Assembly: GCA_947086925.1 (NCBI GenBank)
Contig: CAMUAL010000018.1
Coordinates: 1 to 34,867 of the forward strand
DNA length: 34,867 nt
DNA from: an uncultured Clostridia bacterium
GTDB lineage: Bacteria; Bacillota; Clostridia; Christensenellales; Pumilibacteraceae
Reading direction: 5' to 3'
A model generated the notes under the pieces. The model saw only the letters and a program-made list of their open reading frames with translations, had not been told where the DNA came from and did not search any database. Shown piece after piece: positions 16,699-24,867 of the stretch. The first letter of the stretch is position 1, and each line of letters opens with the position of its first letter. The position numbers were made by a program, and so were the translations under genes.

Positions 16699-17547
16699 AT
16701 GAGTATATACATAGAGCCGCTGATTGCGGAAAATTTAATACTCTGCTATGTCGAAGGAGCAACGGCATATCGTATTTTGCGGTTGCGCGGCTCGCGACGG
16801 AGGCTTATTCTCGCCGCCATGGCGGGAAGTATTATGTCGGTTTTTTATCCGCTGTTTGCGTTCCCGTTAGCTGTAAGCATAATACTGAAAATTTCTTCGG
16901 GGCTGTTGCTGTCGGCGATTCTGTTTGCGGGTGAATACGGCTATGTGCGCGGTGCGATTGTGTTTTATATGACAATGTTTTTATACGGCGGTTGCGTATT
17001 TATGCTCGGGTGCTTAAAGTACAAAAACGCGGCGGAAGCATTTACCAAGCCGCTTGTGCGCAGTTGGTGGATTACCGTAACGGGAGCGGTGGCTTTGTAC
17101 GGAGTAATTAAGCTTATGAGCGTTGCGATTCACCGCAAAAGGGATTTATGTAAAAGCGTTTACCGTTACAGACTTACTTTATCGGGACATGAAACAGAAG
17201 GGCGCGGATTTATGGATACGGGCAACAGGCTGTACGATTCGGTTTCGGGACTGCCCGTAATAGTAATTTCGGTTAAAGCCGTTGTGCCCATGCTTTCGGA
17301 AAGCGAGCTTGCAATGCTGTTTGGCGGACACTGCGAAAGCGTGTTTAAAGGTGCGAGAAAAATGCGGTGCGGAAGCTTAGGCGGAAAAACCGATATGTGG
17401 ATAATAAAACCCGATAAATTCGAAGTCTATTCGGACTCGGACAAGAATATATTATATGACGTAATGGTCGGGTTGTCCTTTGCGCGTCTTTGTGCCGACA
17501 ACGAATACAATCTGATATTACACCCGTCGATGTTGGAGGTTGGTTAA
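16699..17547 (+). CDS. spoIIGA: Pro-sigma-E processing aspartic protease
   Basis: A membrane-embedded protease that removes the pro-sequence of sigma-E in the mother cell after the forespore signal SpoIIR. The protein is 282 aa. The N-terminal half has about five hydrophobic helices, residues 1-150. The C-terminal cytoplasmic aspartic-protease domain carries GRGFMDTGNRLYD with the catalytic Asp at 173, and the typical end LILHPSML. The start MSIYIEPLIAENL matches the family pattern, so the ATG at 16699 is right although no Shine-Dalgarno sequence precedes it. The stop at 17545-17547 is one base before sigE, as in other spore formers. Confidence 0.93.
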   Translation: MSIYIEPLIAENLILCYVEGATAYRILRLRGSRRRLILAAMAGSIMSVFYPLFAFPLAVSIILKISSGLLLSAILFAGEYGYVRGAIVFYMTMFLYGGCVFMLGCLKYKNAAEAFTKPLVRSWWITVTGAVALYGVIKLMSVAIHRKRDLCKSVYRYRLTLSGHETEGRGFMDTGNRLYDSVSGLPVIVISVKAVVPMLSESELAMLFGGHCESVFKGARKMRCGSLGGKTDMWIIKPDKFEVYSDSDKNILYDVMVGLSFARLCADNEYNLILHPSMLEVG

Positions 17548-17548
17548 A

Positions 17549-18256
17549 ATGAAAATCACTGAGCTGTTAAGAAAAATTTTGGCGCAGATAATTCCGCCCG
17601 ACGAAAACGTGCTTATGTACATAACCGCAAACGAGGCTTTGCCGTCGCCGCTGTCGGCGGAAGAAGAAGCCGCGGTTATAGCCGAACTGAAAGAGGGCAA
17701 GCAGTCGGCTAAAAACACTCTTATAGAGCGCAATTTAAGGCTTGTTATTTACATAGCGCGAAAGTTCGATAACACGGGCGCCGACGTAGAGGACCTTATT
17801 TCGGTTGGAACGATAGGTCTTATAAAGGCTGTCAATTCGTTTGACCCCGAAAAAAACATAAAGCTTGCTACGTATGCGTCGCGTTGCATAGAAAACGAGA
17901 TTCTTATGTATTTGCGCAGACTTGTGCGTCTTAGGTGCGAGGTATCGCTCGATGAGCCGTTGAACATAGATTGGGAAGGTAACGAGCTTCTTATGAGCGA
18001 TATACTCGGAACCGAACCCGACCTTGTAAGCAAAAACATAGAAAGCAGTGTTGAAAAGCAATTACTGTGGAACGCAATAGGCAAGCTCGGCGGCAGGGAA
18101 AAGGAGATAATGCAAATGCGTTTCGGACTTTGCGGCAGACAGGAAAAAACCCAAAAGGAAGTTGCCGACCTTTTGGGAATTTCACAGTCTTACATTTCGC
18201 GTTTGGAAAAGAAGATAATAAGCAGGCTTAAAAAAGAAATCGTGAAAACGCTTTAA
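17549..18256 (+). CDS. sigE: RNA polymerase sigma-E, mother-cell specific
   Basis: The first mother-cell sigma factor of sporulation, 235 aa. Region 2 (RNLRLVIYIARKFDNTG and ISVGTIGLIKAVNSFDP, then YASRCIENEILMYLRR) and the block SLDEPLNIDWEGNELLMSD are diagnostic for SigE rather than SigK. Region 4 ends with LLGISQSYISRLEKK. The first ~26 residues form the pro-sequence, with MYITANEALPSPLS aligning to the Bacillus cleavage area. I chose ATG 17549, served by GGAGGT at 17535-17540 inside the end of spoIIGA. Its stop overlaps the stop of the opposing sigG gene by two bases, so transcripts of the two genes collide. Confidence 0.96.
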   Translation: MKITELLRKILAQIIPPDENVLMYITANEALPSPLSAEEEAAVIAELKEGKQSAKNTLIERNLRLVIYIARKFDNTGADVEDLISVGTIGLIKAVNSFDPEKNIKLATYASRCIENEILMYLRRLVRLRCEVSLDEPLNIDWEGNELLMSDILGTEPDLVSKNIESSVEKQLLWNAIGKLGGREKEIMQMRFGLCGRQEKTQKEVADLLGISQSYISRLEKKIISRLKKEIVKTL

Positions 18257-19026
18257 TCGATATTCTTTTTAAGTGTTTGGATTGCGTTTTTTTCAAGGCG
18301 CGAAACCTGCGCCTGCGATATGCCGATTTCGTCGGATACTTCTACCTGAGTTTTGCCCTCATAAAATCTCAGCATTAAAATATTGCGTTCTCTCGGCGTA
18401 AGCTTGCTCATTGCTTCGCTAATCGAAACGCCCGTAAGCCAGTTGTCGTCACAGTTTTTCTTGTCCGAAATCTGATCCATTATCATTACGGTTTCGCCGC
18501 CGTCGTGGTAAACGGGGTCGAACAGCGATACGGGATTGCTGATTGCATCCATTGCGTAAACAACGTCCCGCACGGGCATGTTCATTGCCGCCGCCACTTC
18601 TTCGAGGCTTGCTTCGTTGTTTGTAGCGGCTTCGAGCTCCTGACGCTTGCTAAGCACTTTGTAGGCGGTGTCGCGAATCGAGCGACTTACGCGTATGCTC
18701 GAACTGTCGCGCAAATATCTTCTTATTTCGCCTATAATCATGGGAACGGCGTAAGTCGAAAAACGCAAATTAAGCGACGTGTCGAAGTTTTCCATTGCCT
18801 TTATCAAGCCTATACAGCCAACCTGAAAAATATCGTCGGCACATTCGCGCTTGCTTCCGAAACGCTGTACTATGCTGAGTACAAGCCGCATGTTGCACAT
18901 TAAAAAAGTATCTTTGGCTTTTTCGTCGCCTGCATGCGCTTTGTCTATGAGTTCGGTCATTTCCTTTTGGGTAAGCGTAGGCAGTTGCGAAGTGTTTATG
19001 CCGCAGATTTCTACTCTTGTTGCCAT
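18253..19026 (-). CDS. sigG: RNA polymerase sigma-G, late forespore specific
   Basis: The late forespore sigma factor, 257 aa. Diagnostic marks are the N-terminal VEICGINTSQLP, CIGLIKAMENFD, YAVPMIIGEIRRYLRD, the SigG-specific NPVSLFDPVYHDGGETV segment, and the region-4 helix GISQAQVSRLEK. The ATG on the minus strand at 19026 follows AGGAGG at 19032-19037. In Bacillus and Clostridium sigG lies in the same direction right after sigE. Here it is inverted, tail-to-tail with sigE, with overlapping stop codons and no terminator visible between. A sigma-F type promoter precedes it. Gene identity is not in doubt; orientation is the oddity. Confidence 0.96.
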   Translation of the reverse strand: MATRVEICGINTSQLPTLTQKEMTELIDKAHAGDEKAKDTFLMCNMRLVLSIVQRFGSKRECADDIFQVGCIGLIKAMENFDTSLNLRFSTYAVPMIIGEIRRYLRDSSSIRVSRSIRDTAYKVLSKRQELEAATNNEASLEEVAAAMNMPVRDVVYAMDAISNPVSLFDPVYHDGGETVMIMDQISDKKNCDDNWLTGVSISEAMSKLTPRERNILMLRFYEGKTQVEVSDEIGISQAQVSRLEKNAIQTLKKNID

Positions 19027-19046
19027 AATACCTCCTCTACTTCGGC

Positions 19047-19076
19047 TATTTTTATCTTAGGGATTAAAATTTATAC
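19047..19076 (-). promoter_or_regulatory. Candidate sigma-F promoter of sigG
   Basis: On the minus strand GTATA (19076-19072) is followed after 15 bases by GATAAAAATA (19056-19047). This fits the sigma-F pattern I recall from Bacillus (GYWTA-N15-GGNRANANTW) with one mismatch. sigG is a known sigma-F target, and the distance to the ribosome site is right. Confidence 0.6.
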
Positions 19077-19141
19077 CGCATTAAATTTTTTAAAGCGCAA
19101 TTTTTGTCGGAATAGCGCATATATATAATGCGAGGTATAAA

Positions 19142-19618
19142 ATGGGCGATAACGAACTGTCTTATTGCGAGCTTAGAAACAAGGAAGTTGTCAACGCAAC
19201 CGACGGCAAGCGCATGGGACGAATTGTAGACATGTTGTTCTCGCGCGACGACGGACGAATAAGCGGAATAGTAGTGCCGCTTGCGCGCCGCGGATTGTTC
19301 ACCAAAAATCAGGACGTTTTTATTCCGTGGCGTTGTATTCAGAAAATAGGCGAGGACGTAATACTCGTTTGTCTTATCACCGAACCGGACGGACGGATAA
19401 TTTGCGCCGACGAGCCGCCCAAACCGCCGCACCCGCCCAAACCGCCGCGTCCTCCAAAAGACTGTCGGAACGACTCGCGTTGCGACGATAGGTGCGACAG
19501 CCGATTCGGCGACAGATGCGACTGCCCGCCCGAACAATCGGGACGACCCGACTGCGACGGTCGTTGCGAAAAGTGTATGCTGTTCGATTGCGCACACCGT
19601 TGGACGCAAATGAATTGA
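19142..19618 (+). CDS. YlmC/YmxH-type PRC-barrel protein with long Cys/Asp/Pro tail
   Basis: Residues 1-85 are a PRC-barrel domain of the YlmC/YmxH family, which is linked to sporulation and sits after sigG in Bacillus (ELRNKEVVNATDGKRMGRIVDMLF, then IVVPL and VFIPWRCIQKIGEDVI). Family members are usually 80-100 aa. This one is 158 aa, because of a Pro-rich hinge (PPKPPHPPKPPRPPK) and a tail of about 55 residues with nine Cys among Asp and Arg. The tail resembles metal-binding or disulfide-rich spore proteins, but I know no matching domain. The ATG has a GAGG site at 19132-19135. A TATAAT at 19124 and the inverted repeat CGCAT-N7-ATGCG at 19116-19132 overlap the ribosome site. Confidence 0.85.
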   Translation: MGDNELSYCELRNKEVVNATDGKRMGRIVDMLFSRDDGRISGIVVPLARRGLFTKNQDVFIPWRCIQKIGEDVILVCLITEPDGRIICADEPPKPPHPPKPPRPPKDCRNDSRCDDRCDSRFGDRCDCPPEQSGRPDCDGRCEKCMLFDCAHRWTQMN

Positions 19619-19628
19619 ATAAAATCGA

Positions 19629-19657
19629 TTGCGCTTTTCGCCGTTTTGTTGTATAAT
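19629..19657 (+). promoter_or_regulatory. Probable sigma-A promoter of the nrdR-feoAB operon
   Basis: TTGCGC (19629-19634), a 17-base spacer and TATAAT (19652-19657). The predicted start is near 19664, giving a leader of about 28 bases with GAGGTG before nrdR. Confidence 0.65.
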
Positions 19658-19691
19658 TACATTGTATCTACACAAAAGAGGTGTAACTGTT

Positions 19692-20147
19692 ATGAAATGT
19701 CTGTATTGCGGATATACCGAAAGCAAAGTACTCGATTCGCGACCTACCGACGAGGGTAATTCCATACGTCGCAGACGCGAATGTTTAAAATGCGGTAAAC
19801 GCTTCACTACCTACGAGATGATTGAAAATACGCCCATACTCGTTGTTAAAAACGACGGTACGCGGCAGCAGTTCGATGCCTCCAAAATAAAGAACGGCAT
19901 AATCAAATCGTGTGAAAAGCGACCCGTGGCAATGCACGATATCGACAACCTTGTTTCGGTTATCGAAAAGCAGATAAGCAATTCTCTCGTGCAGGAAATT
20001 TCCTCGCGCAAAATAGGCGAAATGGTTATGAAGGCTCTTAAAGAACTCGACCAAATCGCATATATAAGGTTCGCTTCGGTTTACCGTCAGTTCCGTGACG
20101 TTACCGAGCTTGCCGACTTTATCAAAGACGAAAAAATGAACAAATAA
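19692..20147 (+). CDS. nrdR: Transcriptional repressor NrdR
   Basis: A nucleotide-sensing repressor of ribonucleotide reductase genes, 151 aa, the normal length. A zinc ribbon uses Cys3, Cys6, Cys31 and Cys34 (CLYCG and CLKCGKRF). The ATP-cone follows from about 49 to 139 and begins TPILVVKNDGTRQQFD. I chose ATG 19692 because GAGGTG lies at 19678-19683 and the zinc ribbon starts at residue 3; the frame is open further upstream, but that part covers the promoter. No ribonucleotide reductase gene is in this window. feoA follows after 15 bases. Confidence 0.95.
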   Translation: MKCLYCGYTESKVLDSRPTDEGNSIRRRRECLKCGKRFTTYEMIENTPILVVKNDGTRQQFDASKIKNGIIKSCEKRPVAMHDIDNLVSVIEKQISNSLVQEISSRKIGEMVMKALKELDQIAYIRFASVYRQFRDVTELADFIKDEKMNK

Positions 20148-20162
20148 AGGATAGGCAGGCGC

Positions 20163-20387
20163 ATGACGCTTTTGGATGCTCAGGTTAATACGCATTACGT
20201 TGTAAGAAAAGTGGCAGGGAGCGGAAACATGCGCCGCAGATTGCTCGATATGGGATTTACGCCGAATTGCGGAATTTACGTATCCGCCGTTGCGCCTACG
20301 GGCGGCACCGTGCTTGTGCGTCTCCGCGGATTTTCGGTGGCACTGCGCGAAAACGCCGCATCGCTTATATCGGTTGCGGGTGCGTGA
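20163..20387 (+). CDS. feoA: FeoA, SH3-like ferrous iron transport accessory protein
   Basis: A small cytoplasmic protein of 74 aa that supports FeoB-mediated Fe(II) uptake. It has the family pattern: a short N-terminal strand, then GNMRRRLLDMGFTPNCGIYVSAVAPTGGTVLVRLRGFSVALRENAASLI, which folds as an SH3-like barrel. An AGGCAGG stretch at 20153-20159 may be the ribosome site. The stop is two bases before feoB. Placing it in one operon with nrdR links iron supply to control of deoxynucleotide synthesis. Confidence 0.92.
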   Translation: MTLLDAQVNTHYVVRKVAGSGNMRRRLLDMGFTPNCGIYVSAVAPTGGTVLVRLRGFSVALRENAASLISVAGA

Positions 20388-20389
20388 TT

Positions 20390-22531
20390 ATGGAATATAA
20401 CATCGCGCTTGTCGGTAATCCCAATGTAGGCAAAACGAGCCTTTATAACCGTATAACGCATTCGCTCGAACATGTGGGGAATTGGCACGGAGTTACCGTG
20501 GCGGAAGTCAGCAAAAAGGCAAAGGTAGGAAATCATACGGTGAATTTAACCGACCTACCCGGACTTTATTCGCTGAGTGTTTGCAGTCCCGAAGAAGGTA
20601 TTTCGCGCGACAGGATTTTAAGCCGTAACTACGACCTTATAATAAACGTGTGCGAAGTTAATAATCTTTCGCGCAATTTGTATCTTACTTTGCAGTTGCT
20701 CGAACTCGGCGTGCCCGTAGTGCTTGTAATAAACATGATGGACGAACTTGCCGCAGGGAAAAAACTCGACGCGGAAAAAATAGAAAACGCTCTCAATGTT
20801 CCCGTGGTTCCGATGAGTGCGAAATACAAGGACGACGTTGACCGCCTCATGAGCGTTTGTATAGAAACTTTGTCTAAACCCGAACGGGTTATTCGCCCGC
20901 TCGAATACCTTGACAAACTGCCGCTCGACAAGGTTCGGGCAACTATATCGCGCAATGTCGACAAGGTGGGTCCGAATTTGCGTTGGACGGCTTTAAAGGT
21001 TCTTGAAAACGACGAATTTATATTGTCCGAATTAGGACTTACCGAAAGGCAAATGGCCGATTTGGGCGATTTGAGCGACTCACAAGCGCATGTCGCGCAG
21101 TTAAGGTACGAATACATCGATAAAATAACTTGCGGTGCCATTGTGTCCGACGATTCGGTAAAGCACAAAATCGGACGCGCTAAATCGGGCACGTCGCGCA
21201 TAGACAGAGCGGTTCTCAACAAGTATGCGGCGATACCCGTGTTTCTGCTAATAATGGCACTGATATTCGTAATCACTTTCGGCGTGGCGGGCAAATTTTT
21301 TACATGGTTGCTCGAACTCGGAATAGAAAAACTCGTGTATAATCCGTTGTCGGGCTGGCTGACGGGCACGGGTTGTCCCGCGTGGATTACGGGTTTGCTG
21401 TGCGACGGCATAGTAAACGGAGTGGGCGGAATACTCGTATTTTTGCCGCAAGTGGTATTGCTGTTTTTCTTTTTGGCACTGCTCGAAGACAGCGGGTATA
21501 TTAGCCGCGTGGCGTTTATGACCGACGGCATTTTCCGCAAGATAGGACTCAGCGGCAAAAGCGCGTTTACGCTTTTAATGGGGTTCGGTTGCAGTGCCAC
21601 CGCGCTTCTTACGGCAAGGGGACTCGAAGACGAGAAGATGCGCAAAAAGACGATACTTCTTACGCCGTTTATGTCGTGCAGTGCACGGCTTCCGGTTTAT
21701 TCTGCGATAGCGGGTGCGTTCTTTTCGGCAGGTGCGCCGTTTGTAGTATTTTTCATGTACGTGTTGGGTGCGGCTGTGGCTCTTACTGCCGCCGCCGTAT
21801 TCGAAAAGATTAAACCGCTCAAAAGCGGCGAGCTTTCGTTTATAATGGAAATGCCTCCGTACCGCCTGCCTACCGCCGAAAGAGTTTTGCAGATAATTCT
21901 CAATAACGCAAAGGTGTTTGTAATAAGAGTAGGCACAACGATATTTGCGCTCAGCGTTATTGTGTGGATGTTGTCTAATTTTTCGCTTACGTCGGGATAC
22001 ACCGAAGGTACCGACTCGGTCAGTATTTTGCAAACGCTCGGCGGCATAATCGCGCCCGTGTTTGCGCCGCTCGGTTTCGGTAATTGGAAAGCCGTAACCG
22101 CGTTGCTTAGCGGGCTTGTGGCAAAAGAGGGAGTTATATCGTCGATAGACGGACTCGGCGGCGTGCATGCAATATTTACGGGTGCGTATCCCGCACTTTC
22201 GGCATTTGCGTTTATGGTGTTTACGCTGCTTTATGTTCCTTGCATAGCAACGCTTGCGGCAATCAAAAAAGAAGCCGGCTTTAAATGGATGATATTTTCG
22301 CTCGTGCTACAAACGGCTGTGGCGTATTCGGTTGCACTTGTATGCTATACTGCGGGTTTGCTTGTATTGTCAAACGTAGGTATGGCAATAGGAGTTGCGG
22401 CAGTTGCCGTTGTGACGATAGCTTTTATTTTCATTATTGCGGGCAAACGCAAGGGCAGAAGAAAAGCGTGCCGCGGTTGCGGCGGAGGGTGCGCGGGTTG
22501 CGCAATAATACCGAAAAGGATTGACGAATGA
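20390..22531 (+). CDS. feoB: Ferrous iron transporter FeoB
   Basis: The GTP-dependent Fe(II) membrane transporter, 713 aa. The N-terminal G domain has G1 GNPNVGKT at 9-16, G3 DLPG at 55-58, G4 NMMD at 115-118 and a SAK G5. A helical linker follows, then the membrane part with two Gate motifs (LMGFGCSATALLTARGLED and the later CIATLAAIKKEAG). The C-terminus ends in a short Cys/Gly cluster (CRGCGGGCAGC). I chose ATG 20390; a GTG at 20384 that overlaps the feoA stop is possible. Its own stop overlaps the next start (ATGA). Confidence 0.97.
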   Translation: MEYNIALVGNPNVGKTSLYNRITHSLEHVGNWHGVTVAEVSKKAKVGNHTVNLTDLPGLYSLSVCSPEEGISRDRILSRNYDLIINVCEVNNLSRNLYLTLQLLELGVPVVLVINMMDELAAGKKLDAEKIENALNVPVVPMSAKYKDDVDRLMSVCIETLSKPERVIRPLEYLDKLPLDKVRATISRNVDKVGPNLRWTALKVLENDEFILSELGLTERQMADLGDLSDSQAHVAQLRYEYIDKITCGAIVSDDSVKHKIGRAKSGTSRIDRAVLNKYAAIPVFLLIMALIFVITFGVAGKFFTWLLELGIEKLVYNPLSGWLTGTGCPAWITGLLCDGIVNGVGGILVFLPQVVLLFFFLALLEDSGYISRVAFMTDGIFRKIGLSGKSAFTLLMGFGCSATALLTARGLEDEKMRKKTILLTPFMSCSARLPVYSAIAGAFFSAGAPFVVFFMYVLGAAVALTAAAVFEKIKPLKSGELSFIMEMPPYRLPTAERVLQIILNNAKVFVIRVGTTIFALSVIVWMLSNFSLTSGYTEGTDSVSILQTLGGIIAPVFAPLGFGNWKAVTALLSGLVAKEGVISSIDGLGGVHAIFTGAYPALSAFAFMVFTLLYVPCIATLAAIKKEAGFKWMIFSLVLQTAVAYSVALVCYTAGLLVLSNVGMAIGVAAVAVVTIAFIFIIAGKRKGRRKACRGCGGGCAGCAIIPKRIDE

Positions 22532-23376
22532 AAAAGCGGTTTGTGTCGGATAAACAGCAGAGTTTAACGGAATGTCTGTGCGCCTTTGTATCGGGTGTGC
22601 CGCGTTCTCGGCTTATAATTCAGATTAAGCGCGGCGAAGTCAAGGTGAACGGGGTAAGAGTCCGTTCGAACGTGAACCTTAATAAAGGCGACTTTGTGGA
22701 ATTATTTCTGCCGCTTAAATTTTTCGAGCGTGAAATAGAAGTAGTGTACGACGACGACGATATTCTTATTGCGGACAAGCCTCCGTTCACCGAATCGGAA
22801 TCAGCACTGCCGGAACTTATTTATCGGCAAACGGGAACGTCGGTACGGGCGGCGCACAGGCTCGATACTAACACGAGCGGAATTATAATATTGGCAAAAA
22901 CGGACGAGGCTATGAACGCGCTTATAAAAGCCTTTAAAAACGGGCAGGTCGCAAAAACCTATCGTGCCGAAGTTTTCGGATGTCCGCCCGAAAACTCGGG
23001 AAGAATAACCGCTTATCTGTTAAAGGAATCGGATGACGCATATTGCAAGGTTTATTCCAAACCCGTAAGCGGCGCAATGAAAATAATCACCGAATACGAG
23101 GTGATAAGACGCGGCGAAATAAGCGTGCTGAATTTGCACCCCGTAACGGGAAGAACTCATCAGCTCAGAGCGCACATGGCGTTCATAGGCTGTCCCATAG
23201 TCGGTGACGAAAAGTACGGTAACTGCGAGCTCAACAAAAGGGCGGGTGCGAAAATACAGCGGCTCAGAGCGGTACGGTTGGAATTGGGCGAGCTCGATTC
23301 GCCGCTCGACCGTTTAAGCGGCAAAAAGTTTTCGGTATCGTTCGATAAATATAATAGCGGTATTGAATTGACTTAA
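22528..23376 (+). CDS. RluA-family RNA pseudouridine synthase
   Basis: This enzyme isomerises uridine to pseudouridine in rRNA or tRNA. The protein is 282 aa: an N-terminal S4 RNA-binding domain (RLIIQIKRGEVKVNGVRV), then the catalytic domain with the motif HRLDTNTSGI containing the nucleophilic Asp, the NLHPVTGRTHQLRAHM motif and IVGDEKYG. The ATG overlaps the feoB stop by four bases, which implies translational coupling. The target uridine, and so the exact RluC/RluD name, cannot be read from the sequence. Confidence 0.93.
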   Translation: MKKRFVSDKQQSLTECLCAFVSGVPRSRLIIQIKRGEVKVNGVRVRSNVNLNKGDFVELFLPLKFFEREIEVVYDDDDILIADKPPFTESESALPELIYRQTGTSVRAAHRLDTNTSGIIILAKTDEAMNALIKAFKNGQVAKTYRAEVFGCPPENSGRITAYLLKESDDAYCKVYSKPVSGAMKIITEYEVIRRGEISVLNLHPVTGRTHQLRAHMAFIGCPIVGDEKYGNCELNKRAGAKIQRLRAVRLELGELDSPLDRLSGKKFSVSFDKYNSGIELT

Positions 23377-23396
23377 ATTCGCTAAAATAGTATAAT
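23368..23396 (+). promoter_or_regulatory. Sigma-A promoter abutting the DUF975 gene start
   Basis: TTGACT (23368-23373), a 17-base spacer and TATAAT (23391-23396). The ATG at 23404 is only seven bases after the -10. It lies over the last codons of the preceding gene and the gap. Confidence 0.82.
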
Positions 23397-23403
23397 AAAA
23401 GCG

Positions 23404-24867
23404 ATGCAGATAAAAGAAATCAAAAATCAAGCAAAATCGGCATTCGCCTACAATCGTTACAGTACATTGCTCCATAGCGGACTTGTGTACGTGCTTGCGC
23501 TTAATATAGCAATAATAGCAACGGTTTTGGCGGTGATAAACATTTGGGCGATATGGTACGGAATCGTACTCATACTGCTGTTTTTGCTTGCGCTTATGCC
23601 TTATAAATTCGGCATGGCGGGATTTTATCTCAAAGTTTTCAAATACGAGAAGCAGGACGGCTTGCACTTGTTCGACGGCATGAACCGAAAAAATTTGGAG
23701 CGGGTGCTTGTATTGTATCTTATAAAATTCGGAATTTGGCTCGGCTTGACCGTATTGCTTATAGTTCCCGGAGTGATATTCGCCATAAAAACCTCAATGG
23801 CTACTTATTTACTGCGAGCAAATCCCAAACTGAGCGCAAAGGGCGCACTTAAATCGAGCAATAAAGTTATGAAGTCGCATTCGCTTGACTATTTTAAGCT
23901 TGCGATGTCGTTTATAGGTTGGTTTTTACTGTGCGTCGTAACTTTCGGAATAGCTTCCGTTTGGGTTTCGCCTTATTTTAACGTAGCAAAGGTTGTGTTT
24001 TACAAGCGCGAGCTTCAAGGCGACACCTTCGATTACCGAGCGGCGGCTAAAAATGCGGCGATTAAGCAGGCAAGCGGCGGCGCGGAAAAAGACGAAACTC
24101 CGTTTTTGACTCGTTCTTACGATGCAGTCGATTCCATGCCTTACGAGCTGACTGCATTCGACGAGTCGGATAGCTCGGATACGGTGGAATCCGCCGTGCC
24201 GATAATGTGTGACACCGAGCCGATACACGATTTCGAGCCGATTATAATGCTCGAAGAACCGAATTACGGCGGTTCGGAAGGCGAATCGGAAAGAGAAGTG
24301 CGCAGTGTTCCGAGAGCCGAATCGTCGGCGCGGCGTGATACGGGCAACGGATATTCGGGCGTGAGAGAACGCGGCTATGAAACCGAGCGGCGGCATGACA
24401 GCGCAAGGAATGCCGAAACCGTACAAAAAGCCGAAACTGTAAGAAACGCGGCGTCGGGAAGAAGTGTCGCCGACAGAATAACCGACCGCGAAACTGCAAT
24501 TCCGAGAAGCGCCGAAAATGTGCGCAGCACCGTCGCTAACGGAAATACCGAATCCGAACGAGGCTTGGCAACGCAAAGACGAACCGACACCGAACGCCGA
24601 CCGAGTGCGCGAAGTTCGGAAATTCAGCCGAGAAGAATCAGCGTTTCGCCTCTCCCCGGAGCAAGTATACGCATAGACGAAAACGGACGGCGCAGTGCCG
24701 TAACCGTAAAACCGCAGGAGACTCGGAACAGTGCGGGCGACGGCGAAACGGTGCGCGAGCGTTTGGAAAGACTCAGAGCCGACAGAATGGCATCGAGAAC
24801 CGACAGCAGGAAGGACGGCGGCGAATCGGAAACAAGAAATACTGACAGCGGAGAAACCGACAAATGA
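23404..24867 (+). CDS. DUF975-type membrane protein with long disordered tail
   Basis: The protein is 487 aa. Residues 1-210 match the DUF975 pattern: an IKNQAKSAF start, four to five hydrophobic helices (about 26-68, 105-132, 170-195), and the block LIVPGVIFAIKTSMATYLL-ANP-LSAKGALKSSNKVMK. Function of the family is unknown. Residues 230-487 are disordered and rich in Arg, Glu, Ser and Thr, with repeated ETERR, SARNAETV and AETVRNA-like phrases. No Shine-Dalgarno sequence precedes the ATG and the -10 box is seven bases upstream, so a leaderless start is likely. The stop overlaps the next ATG, so the downstream cyclophilin-like protein is probably made together with it. Confidence 0.82.
   Translation: MQIKEIKNQAKSAFAYNRYSTLLHSGLVYVLALNIAIIATVLAVINIWAIWYGIVLILLFLLALMPYKFGMAGFYLKVFKYEKQDGLHLFDGMNRKNLERVLVLYLIKFGIWLGLTVLLIVPGVIFAIKTSMATYLLRANPKLSAKGALKSSNKVMKSHSLDYFKLAMSFIGWFLLCVVTFGIASVWVSPYFNVAKVVFYKRELQGDTFDYRAAAKNAAIKQASGGAEKDETPFLTRSYDAVDSMPYELTAFDESDSSDTVESAVPIMCDTEPIHDFEPIIMLEEPNYGGSEGESEREVRSVPRAESSARRDTGNGYSGVRERGYETERRHDSARNAETVQKAETVRNAASGRSVADRITDRETAIPRSAENVRSTVANGNTESERGLATQRRTDTERRPSARSSEIQPRRISVSPLPGASIRIDENGRRSAVTVKPQETRNSAGDGETVRERLERLRADRMASRTDSRKDGGESETRNTDSGETDK

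Noticed and set aside
18241..18290. Possible hairpins between sigE and sigG (AAACGCTT with AAGTGTTT; AAAACGC with GCGTTTT)
   Set aside because: Stems are weak with 17- and 32-base loops and lie within coding sequence, so I do not call a terminator.
19064..19807. Minus-strand frame of 247 aa between sigG and nrdR
   Set aside because: It crosses two well supported plus-strand genes and a promoter, and its translation shows no family pattern.
20629..21645. Minus-strand frame of 338 aa inside feoB
   Set aside because: A shadow of feoB, whose motifs are complete on the plus strand.
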